Shown here piece after piece: positions 1-4,847 of a stretch of 7,521 nt of DNA. A program made the translations under genes and the position numbers. How positions within the stretch are numbered: position 1 is the stretch's first letter; each line of letters starts with the position of its first letter. The notes beneath the pieces are model-generated. The model ran no database searches, had not been told where the DNA came from, and saw nothing but the letters and a program-made list of their open reading frames with translations. Source of the DNA: Clostridia bacterium (GTDB lineage Bacteria > Bacillota > Clostridia > Oscillospirales > CAG-272). The stretch lies in NCBI GenBank assembly GCA_017382555.1, contig JAFOAB010000114.1, positions 1 through 7,521 of the forward strand. The letters run 5' to 3'.

Positions 1-163
1 ATAAAACGGCATAGGGTATCAAAAAGGGAAGCACCGCGGTGATTAGTAATTTAATAGAGGCTGTTGCCGCATTGTATAAGCAATCCGAATGGGTTAAAAA
101 TAAAAAACAAAATCCTATACCCATAAATAAAGGCAATATAGTGTTGCGCCTATCTTTTGTCAT
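1..163 (-). CDS. N-terminal part of a membrane protein, possibly YlbJ-like sporulation protein (partial, runs off the left edge)
   Basis: Reading the minus strand from the ATG at 163-161 gives 54 codons with no stop before the window edge: a basic start (MTKDRRN), a hydrophobic segment at about residues 9-24 (LPLFMGIGFCFLFL), then a second hydrophobic segment ending in LLITAVLPFLIPYAVL. A CGGAG ribosome binding site (plus-strand 173-177) lies 9 bases upstream of the ATG. A hydrophobic helix followed by an amphipathic run and a V-x-P-(S/F)-L-x-P-F-like motif resembles the start of YlbJ, a sporulation integral membrane protein of the nucleoside-recognition (Gate) superfamily. This match is from memory and rests on a short region. 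The neighbouring yqfC and yqfD are also sporulation genes, which supports it. That the gene is real is fairly secure from the RBS and the open frame; the family assignment is tentative. The C-terminal portion lies outside the window. Confidence 0.6.
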   Translation of the reverse strand, partial: MTKDRRNTILPLFMGIGFCFLFLTHSDCLYNAATASIKLLITAVLPFLIPYAVL

Positions 164-188
164 TTAACAAATCTCCGAAACATAGAAT
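159..188 (+). promoter_or_regulatory. Candidate sigma-E-type promoter for yqfC-yqfD
   Basis: A -35-like GTCATTTA (159-166) is separated by 14 bases from a -10-like CATAGAAT (181-188). The -10 differs from the mother-cell sigma-E consensus CATACAAT at one base; the -35 is a weaker match to GTCATATT because it lacks the ATA core. Transcription would start near 195 and leave a leader of about 40 bases before the yqfC ATG. In B. subtilis yqfC and yqfD belong to the sigma-E regulon, which makes this class plausible. A sigma-A reading is also possible: TTAACA at 164-169 with TATATA at 188-193, spacer 18. Confidence 0.35.
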
Positions 189-217
189 ATATAAAATTAC
201 TTTTATATATTTTTATG
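181..217. repeat. AT-rich palindrome centred between two divergent genes
   Basis: AATATATAAAA (186-196) and TTTTATATATT (201-211) form a perfect 11-base inverted repeat around the 4-base spacer TTAC. The symmetry extends outward to CATA (181-184) and TATG (214-217), interrupted by one base on the left and two on the right. The centre (198.5) lies midway between the two divergent start codons, 161-163 on minus and 235-237 on plus. It would cover both predicted transcription starts, so it could be an operator or a shared melting region. The stem has no G or C, so a terminator is unlikely, and AT-rich DNA forms palindromes easily by chance. Confidence 0.6.
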
Positions 218-239
218 CAGAACGGAGCTATCGTATGAG
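210..239 (-). promoter_or_regulatory. Candidate sigma-E-type promoter for the divergent YlbJ-like gene
   Basis: On the minus strand, a -35-like CTCATACG (239-232, with the ATA core) is followed after 14 bases (231-218) by a -10-like CATAAAAA (217-210). The predicted start is near 203, giving a leader of about 40 bases to the ATG at 163. The arrangement mirrors the plus-strand candidate around position 199. The match to the sigma-E consensus (GTCATATT, CATACAAT) is moderate and was judged by eye. Confidence 0.3.
223..227 (+). promoter_or_regulatory. Ribosome binding site that fixes the yqfC start
   Basis: CGGAG lies 7 bases before the ATG at 235. The reading frame stays open upstream to a TTG at 157, but that start would overlap the divergent gene, has no RBS, and adds 26 residues unlike the family. 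The ATG at 235 is therefore chosen. Confidence 0.7.
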
Positions 240-495
240 AGGTAAGGATATATGGAGAGCGTTCAATGAGCAAATGGAGGTGCAGACCTTTTCGTTTGAA
301 ATGCGTACAAAGGGGGCAGCTATAGTAGGAGGTGTAAAGGGCGTTGAAATATCATCGCCCGATAAGATTTCGTTACGGCTTGTAGGCGGAGGGGCGATGC
401 TTTTTAACGGCGAAGGACTTTGCTGCACCTCGTTTGGGAATCGCTCGGTAGAAATATCAGGTAAAATAGCGGGAATCATCTTTGAGGCGGTTTGA
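235..495 (+). CDS. yqfC: Sporulation protein YqfC (YabP/YqfC family)
   Basis: This encodes an 86-residue protein of the YabP/YqfC family, small proteins of endospore formers. In B. subtilis yqfC is expressed in the mother cell under sigma-E; its molecular role is not well defined. The family pattern is visible: an alternating beta-rich core containing V-x-G-V-K-G-V-E-I-S-S-P-D-K-I-S-L (about residues 31-47), then short strands ending in VEISGKIAGIIF (about 72-83), matching the usual 'I.GI..Y.P..I.L' and 'I.G.I..I.F' features. The length is close to the usual 85-100 residues. The ATG at 235 is supported by CGGAG 7 bases upstream. It lies directly before yqfD, its normal partner in Firmicutes, with a two-base gap to that gene's preferred ATG. 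It is the first gene of the plus-strand cluster. Confidence 0.87.
   Translation: MRGKDIWRAFNEQMEVQTFSFEMRTKGAAIVGGVKGVEISSPDKISLRLVGGGAMLFNGEGLCCTSFGNRSVEISGKIAGIIFEAV
484..487 (+). promoter_or_regulatory. Ribosome binding site favouring the ATG at 498 for yqfD
   Basis: GAGG (484-487) lies 10 bases before the ATG at 498, 13 before the ATG at 501, and only 4 before an in-frame TTG at 492. The TTG would overlap the yqfC stop in a TTGA arrangement and cannot be excluded, but ATG 498 has the better spacing. Confidence 0.5.
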
Positions 496-497
496 TT

Positions 498-1661
498 ATG
501 ATGGGATTGCGGTTCTTTTTGCCGGATAGGCGATGCGTGCTTCTTGCAGATAGCGATTGCGTAAATTGTGTGCTTGATTACGGTATTCGTAAAGGTAAAT
601 TCGTGCACGCCGAGCGTGAGGGGGATAACACAGTTATCCTTGTAAGCACAGAGCTTGAGGCGGAGCTGCGCCGCTATCTTGCGTCAAACGGCGTTTGTAG
701 TATAAGAAAGCGAAGTTGGATATACAAATACAGAAAGCGCATAGGGCTGCTTATCGGTGGTTTGCTTGCTTTCGTGCTAATAAATTATTTCTCATCACTT
801 CTGTGGGTCATCGACGTTACGGGGAATTCACGATTAACGGATGAAGAGATCAAGGATATCTTAAGTGTGTGCGGAGTTTATGAGGGGATAAGGATTCGTG
901 ATATCGATAATGATGCGACAAGGATAAAAGCAATGTCGATATCAAAGGAAATTGCTTGGATGAGCGTCAACGTTCATGGTATGCGCGCGGAGGTAATTGT
1001 TTCTGAGGCTGAAAGAGTGCCCGAAAAAGACGCGAAAAACGAATATTCGCATATCGTTGCGGCTTATGACGGAATAATTACGGGAATAGTTGTCGAGCGC
1101 GGACAACCGATGGTTAAGGTAGGGGAGACCGTTAAAAAAGGAGATATGCTTGTATCTGGAATAATAGAAGAGCGTGATGGCGATATTAGACTTACCGATG
1201 CATCGGCAAGAGTATATGCGCAGACGGAAAGGGTAATCACGGTAAATGCCCCATATGCAAGCGAAAATGTAACCGTAAAAAGAGGGAAAATGCAAAGTTT
1301 TTCGCTCGGAATGCTTGGAAAATCAATTAATTTTTCGATAAAATATGGACTTGAGCAACAAGAGTGTGATATAATCAATAAAAGAGGGAGTATATGCATT
1401 TTCGGGGGCTTCAGATTGCCAGTATATTATACTGCAAAGTACAGCACCGAGAAAAGCATTGAAACGGTTTTGCTTACGCGCGAGGATGCTCGCTGCTTGG
1501 CAGAGGAGGAGGCTTTTGGGCTTCTTTTCTCGGAATCTGATTCGGAGCTTGTATCAAAGCGCTTTATCTGTAATTATGATGATGACAGCTTGACCCTCAC
1601 CCTTTTTGCTGTATGCGAGGAAAATATAGCAAGAAGCTTACCCTTTACTGCCGAGCCATAG
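498..1661 (+). CDS. yqfD: Sporulation membrane protein YqfD
   Basis: This encodes about 387 residues, close to the roughly 400 of B. subtilis YqfD, a sigma-E-dependent sporulation protein of unclear biochemical function. From the ATG at 498, a soluble N-terminal region (about 1-75) with a basic stretch (RKRSWIYKYRKRIG) leads to one transmembrane segment at about 82-102 (LLIGGLLAFVLINYFSSLLW). After it comes IDVTGNSRLTDEEI, the start of a POTRA/FtsQ-like fold (to about 172), then a barrel-sandwich-like segment (about 188-222: DGIITGIVVERGQPMVKVGE, then VKKGDMLVSG) resembling lipoyl/HlyD hairpins. The C-terminal part is beta-rich. The topology suggests an inner-membrane anchor with most of the protein outside the mother-cell cytoplasm, possibly in the space between the two forespore membranes; that location is inference. 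The gene is followed by a 16-base gap and a strong RBS for phoH. Confidence 0.88.
   Translation: MMGLRFFLPDRRCVLLADSDCVNCVLDYGIRKGKFVHAEREGDNTVILVSTELEAELRRYLASNGVCSIRKRSWIYKYRKRIGLLIGGLLAFVLINYFSSLLWVIDVTGNSRLTDEEIKDILSVCGVYEGIRIRDIDNDATRIKAMSISKEIAWMSVNVHGMRAEVIVSEAERVPEKDAKNEYSHIVAAYDGIITGIVVERGQPMVKVGETVKKGDMLVSGIIEERDGDIRLTDASARVYAQTERVITVNAPYASENVTVKRGKMQSFSLGMLGKSINFSIKYGLEQQECDIINKRGSICIFGGFRLPVYYTAKYSTEKSIETVLLTREDARCLAEEEAFGLLFSESDSELVSKRFICNYDDDSLTLTLFAVCEENIARSLPFTAEP
1346..1375 (+). promoter_or_regulatory. Candidate internal vegetative promoter within yqfD
   Basis: A perfect TATAAT (1370-1375) is preceded by TGA (1367-1369), forming an extended -10 element (TGnTATAAT). A weak -35-like TGGACT (1346-1351, 4 of 6 to TTGACA) lies 18 bases upstream. 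It would start transcription near 1382, about 300 bases before phoH. A sigma-A promoter here would let phoH, ybeY, era, recO and mutS2 be expressed during growth independently of the sporulation genes. A weaker alternative nearer phoH is TTGACC (1590-1595) with TATGCG (1612-1617). Confidence 0.35.
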
Positions 1662-1667
1662 GCGGAT

Positions 1668-1673
1668 AGGAGG
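1668..1673 (+). promoter_or_regulatory. Consensus ribosome binding site for phoH
   Basis: AGGAGG is a full Shine-Dalgarno match, with a short 4-base spacer (AAAA) to the ATG at 1678. It is the strongest RBS in the window, consistent with phoH starting a separately expressed housekeeping segment. Confidence 0.75.
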
Positions 1674-1677
1674 AAAA

Positions 1678-2709
1678 ATGGCAGAAAAAACAGTATTTTT
1701 GGCATCGGGCGGCATTACCTCCGCAATATTCGGGAGCTTCGATAAGAACGCTTCGCTGATTGAGGATGCCTTTGATGTGAGAGTATATAACCGTTCAAAC
1801 TCCGATGACGGCGCGGATGCTGTTTCCGTCGTCGGTGAGGATTCCGGCTCCGTTAAGGGCGCATGCGAGGTCATCGAGCTTCTTTCGCATACCGCAATAG
1901 ATGGAGATACGATAAGTGAGCAGACCGTCGAATACTTTATCGGTATGGTAAAGGACGGTAAAAAAAGCGAGCTTGCGGGATTTGATGATAACTGTGTTTG
2001 CGTTACCGCAAAGGGCAGACCCATCAAGCCGAAGACTGTCGGTCAGAGGCAGTACGTTGATAAGATACGCGGGAATACCGTTGTCCTCGGAATCGGACCT
2101 GCGGGAACCGGAAAGACCTTCCTTGCAGTTGCAATGGCGGTCAAGGCGCTCAGGGCAAAGGAAATAAGCAGAATAGTGCTGACACGCCCCGCTGTTGAAG
2201 CAGGCGAAAAGCTCGGATTTTTGCCGGGTGATCTTCAAAACAAGATCGATCCTTACCTACGTCCGCTTTATGATGCACTGTATGAGATGCTTGGTGCCGA
2301 GAATTACACAAGGCATCTTGAGCGCAATACGATTGAGATAGCGCCGCTTGCTTATATGCGCGGCAGAACGCTTGACGATTCGTTTATTATTCTTGACGAG
2401 GCGCAGAATACAACGCCGGAGCAGATGAAGATGTTCCTTACCCGTCTCGGTAATAACTCTAAGGCTGTCGTAACGGGTGACTTAACGCAAACCGACCTTA
2501 ATATCGGCAGACGAAGCGGTCTTGCCGAGGCGGTCAAAATTCTTGACGGTATAGAGGATATAGCCATTCATAAGTTTACCGAGCGAGACGTGGTGCGCCA
2601 CAAGCTCGTGCAAAAGATAATTCTTGCGTATGAAAAATATGAGAAGTCCAACGCAAGAGAAAAGGACACAAAAATCGAGTATAGAGTGAAAAGAGGATTC
2701 AGACAATGA
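1678..2709 (+). CDS. phoH: PhoH family ATPase (PhoH/YbeZ)
   Basis: This encodes 343 residues, slightly longer than the roughly 320 usual for Firmicute PhoH. It is a cytoplasmic P-loop NTPase; the family is a putative RNA helicase-like ATPase, and in many bacteria it is encoded beside YbeY and functionally linked with it in RNA processing. An N-terminal domain (about 1-110) precedes the ATPase core. Walker A is GPAGTGKT (140-147, Lys146), and the conserved PAVEAGEKLGFLPGD follows (171-185). Walker B is FIILDEAQN (about 236-244, Asp240 Glu241). The segment VVTGDLTQTDL (264-274) is a sensor-like motif, and conserved arginines occur in RDVVRH (313-318). The C-terminal tail (about 325-343) is charged and variable. 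Its stop overlaps the start of ybeY by four bases (ATGA), suggesting translational coupling. A start upstream of 1678 is unlikely given the consensus RBS. Confidence 0.95.
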   Translation: MAEKTVFLASGGITSAIFGSFDKNASLIEDAFDVRVYNRSNSDDGADAVSVVGEDSGSVKGACEVIELLSHTAIDGDTISEQTVEYFIGMVKDGKKSELAGFDDNCVCVTAKGRPIKPKTVGQRQYVDKIRGNTVVLGIGPAGTGKTFLAVAMAVKALRAKEISRIVLTRPAVEAGEKLGFLPGDLQNKIDPYLRPLYDALYEMLGAENYTRHLERNTIEIAPLAYMRGRTLDDSFIILDEAQNTTPEQMKMFLTRLGNNSKAVVTGDLTQTDLNIGRRSGLAEAVKILDGIEDIAIHKFTERDVVRHKLVQKIILAYEKYEKSNAREKDTKIEYRVKRGFRQ

Positions 2710-3194
2710 AGTTGATGATATATTTTACAAATGAGCAGACCGAGGAAAAGGTCAATTACGACCTTAAGATGCTTGTAAGAAGAGCAATTCTCGGTACTTT
2801 GGAGTTTGAGGATTTTAAGCGTGATTGCAACGTTTCCGTTACCTTTACCAATGGCGAGGGCATCAAGGCGCTTAATTCCGAGTTCCGTAATATAGATAAG
2901 GAAACCGACGTGCTTTCCTTTCCTATGTTTGATGAGAACGATCCCGACGTTCCGGGGCGTCCCGTCGAGCTTGGCGATATAGTTCTCAATCTTACCCGTG
3001 CGCGCAGTCAGGGCGAGGAGTTTGGGCACGGCTTCCGGCGTGAGGCGGCATTCCTTGTAATTCACTCCACACTTCACCTTCTCGGCTACGATCACGAGAC
3101 GGGGGAAGAGGATGAGGCGGATATGCGTGCGCGCCAAAGCTCCATTGCGGAAATTTGCGGCTTCGGACTTAAGAACACAACGGAGGTTAAATAA
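2706..3194 (+). CDS. ybeY: Endoribonuclease YbeY (16S rRNA 3'-end maturation)
   Basis: This encodes 162 residues, normal for the UPF0054/YbeY family, a zinc-dependent single-strand endoribonuclease involved in 16S rRNA 3'-end maturation and ribosome quality control. The metal site H-x3-H-x5-H is intact: His120, His124 and His130 in HSTLHLLGYDH. The conserved N-D/E-x-x-x-R-x-x-D-K-x-T-D-V-L-S-F-P block appears at about 57-73 (NSEFRNIDKETDVLSFP), followed by LGDIVLN (89-95). It starts in an ATGA overlap with phoH, with GAGG (2693-2696) 9 bases upstream. It overlaps era by one base. PhoH before it and Era after it both relate to 16S rRNA 3'-end handling, so its context agrees with its role. Genes that often lie between ybeY and era in Bacillus (dgkA, cdd) are absent. 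Confidence 0.95.
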   Translation: MKLMIYFTNEQTEEKVNYDLKMLVRRAILGTLEFEDFKRDCNVSVTFTNGEGIKALNSEFRNIDKETDVLSFPMFDENDPDVPGRPVELGDIVLNLTRARSQGEEFGHGFRREAAFLVIHSTLHLLGYDHETGEEDEADMRARQSSIAEICGFGLKNTTEVK

Positions 3195-4075
3195 TGAAGG
3201 CTTTATACGTATCTATAGTAGGACGTCCCAACGTGGGAAAATCCACGTTGCTTAATGCAGTGCTCGGTGAGAAGATTGCAATAGTTTCTAAAAAACCGCA
3301 AACCACCCGTAACAGAATTATGGGCGTTCATACCGTGGGAGATACGCAGTACGTATTTCTTGACACCCCCGGTATCCACACCCCGCGCACAGACCTCGGT
3401 AAGTATATGGTAGATGCCGCAAAGGGTGCTATCGGTGATGCCGATCTTGCCATCCTCGTCGTTGAGCCTCACGGCAGTGTTGGAGATATAGAGCAGAAGA
3501 TTCTCGGCAGGATCCGCAAGTGCGAGATTCCCGCAATTCTCGTTATTAATAAGACCGATGCGTACGATGCAAAGCACATCGGTGATACGATTGCCGCTTA
3601 TGCCGCAGAATTTGATTTTGCCGCAGTTGTACCTATGTCCGCAAAGAACGGACAGGGTGTAGACATTCTTCTTTCAGAGGCGGAAAAATACACCGTAGAG
3701 ATGCCGTGGCTTTTCCCCGAGGATATGATTACCGATCAGCCCGACAGACAGATCGCCGCTGAAATAATCAGAGAAAAGCTTCTTCGCACGCTTGACAGAG
3801 AGGTTCCCCACGGTACTGCGGTTGTTGTTGAGGAATTCCTTGAGGAGAAGGAAATGCTTCGCATTCGCGCTAACATTTTCTGCGAGAAGGAGAGCCATAA
3901 GGGAATCATCATCGGTCACAAGGGTGCCGCGCTTAAGCTTGTAGGTACCAAAGCTCGTGAGGATCTTGAGGCATTCTTCGGATGCAAGGTGTTTATTGAT
4001 CTTTGGGTAAAGGTCAAGGAAAACTGGCGCGATAATCCCACCTCGGTCCGTAACTTCGGATACAGAAAGGACTAA
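3194..4075 (+). CDS. era: GTPase Era (30S ribosome assembly)
   Basis: This encodes 293 residues, typical for Era, a GTPase that binds the 3' end of 16S rRNA and helps assemble the 30S subunit, probably working near the membrane. All G motifs are present: G1 GRPNVGKST (10-18), G2 around QTTRNRI (36-42), G3 DTPG (57-60), G4 NKTD (119-122) and G5 SAK (149-151). The C-terminal KH domain is intact, with GIIIGHKGAALKLVG (about 237-251) containing the GHKG loop (241-244), and the family-typical ending FIDLWVKVKENWRDNP. The start overlaps the ybeY stop by one base (TAATG), with GGAGG (3182-3186) 7 bases before the ATG. One base separates its stop from recO. Nothing is missing or truncated. Confidence 0.97.
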   Translation: MKALYVSIVGRPNVGKSTLLNAVLGEKIAIVSKKPQTTRNRIMGVHTVGDTQYVFLDTPGIHTPRTDLGKYMVDAAKGAIGDADLAILVVEPHGSVGDIEQKILGRIRKCEIPAILVINKTDAYDAKHIGDTIAAYAAEFDFAAVVPMSAKNGQGVDILLSEAEKYTVEMPWLFPEDMITDQPDRQIAAEIIREKLLRTLDREVPHGTAVVVEEFLEEKEMLRIRANIFCEKESHKGIIIGHKGAALKLVGTKAREDLEAFFGCKVFIDLWVKVKENWRDNPTSVRNFGYRKD

Positions 4076-4076
4076 T

Positions 4077-4847
4077 ATGTCAACCGTTTCTGCAAGCTGT
4101 ACGGGGCTTGTCTTGAGATCTACCGACGTAGGCGATAATGATAAGCTTCTTACCATTCTTACAGCAGAATACGGCAAGCTAACCGTTTCCGCCAAGGGCG
4201 CACGCTCACTGAAAAGCAAGCTTATGTCCGCATCTCAACAGTTCGCATACGGAGAATACACCTTTACCGTGAAGGGGGATTTTAAGTGGCTTCGGGATGC
4301 ATCGGTAGCGGAGAGCTTCTTTTCGGTGCGCAGAGATCTGCCGCGACTTGCACTTGCTTGCTACGTTGCATCCGTAACCGAGCAGCTTTCGCTTGAGGGA
4401 CAAGCCGACGTAGAGCTTTTGCGACTTACTCTCAACACTTTGTATATGCTTTGCGGAGATAAGCAAGCGCTTGATCATATTAAGGCGGTGTTTGAGCTTT
4501 CTGCTGTCGCTGTCGGCGGTTTTGCACCCGAGCTTCAGGAATGCGGTAGCTGCGGAGTTGTTGAGAATATTACATATCTCGATACAGTTGGCGGCGTTTG
4601 TCTTTGTGACGGATGTGTAAGAAGGCTATTTGCGGAAACTCAGATTCCCGTATCGGTGTTGCCCGTAACAAGCACTCAGCTCGATGCAATGCGCTATATT
4701 ACGTCCCCCGAAACCAAGAATCCCTTCTCCTTCCGATTGCCGGAGGATGAGGAGAATGCGCTTGCGGATATATGTGAAAAGTATCTGCTTGCGCAGCTTG
4801 ATTGCGGATTCAAAACTCTCAGCTTTTATCATGAGGTCAAAAATTAA
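4077..4847 (+). CDS. recO: DNA repair protein RecO
   Basis: This encodes 256 residues, in the normal range for RecO, the recombination mediator that works with RecF and RecR to load RecA on SSB-coated single-stranded DNA. An N-terminal OB-fold (about 7-80) shows the family signature GLVLRSTDVGDNDKLLTILT (10-29) and YGKLTVSAKGARS (32-44). A helical region follows, and a zinc knuckle comes from CGSC (Cys156, Cys159) and CDGC (Cys177, Cys180), with an extra Cys175 just before. AGGA (4068-4071) lies 5 bases before the ATG. The gene is one base behind era, which it follows in many Firmicutes, and overlaps mutS2 by one base (TAATG). Pairing with mutS2 puts two recombination-linked genes side by side. 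Sequence conservation in RecO is low, but the zinc knuckle and synteny make the call secure. Confidence 0.93.
   Translation: MSTVSASCTGLVLRSTDVGDNDKLLTILTAEYGKLTVSAKGARSLKSKLMSASQQFAYGEYTFTVKGDFKWLRDASVAESFFSVRRDLPRLALACYVASVTEQLSLEGQADVELLRLTLNTLYMLCGDKQALDHIKAVFELSAVAVGGFAPELQECGSCGVVENITYLDTVGGVCLCDGCVRRLFAETQIPVSVLPVTSTQLDAMRYITSPETKNPFSFRLPEDEENALADICEKYLLAQLDCGFKTLSFYHEVKN

Noticed and set aside
186..211. AT-rich inverted repeat as a transcription terminator
   Set aside because: The stem has no G-C pairs and both neighbouring genes transcribe away from it, so there is no transcript to end.
157..234. Longer yqfC start from TTG at 157
   Set aside because: It would overlap the divergent gene's start, has no ribosome binding site, and adds residues unlike the family; ATG 235 has CGGAG at good spacing.
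492..497. TTG start at 492 for yqfD
   Set aside because: The spacer from GAGG is only 4 bases, whereas ATG 498 has 10; kept as a possible alternative only.
1421..1433. Short palindrome AGTATA-T-TATACT inside yqfD
   Set aside because: It encodes an ordinary V-Y-Y-T stretch, lacks a suitably spaced -35 box, and is short enough to be chance.
2568..3137. Long minus-strand open frame opposite phoH and ybeY
   Set aside because: It is opposite well-identified genes with full motifs and its translation resembles no family; a shadow frame.
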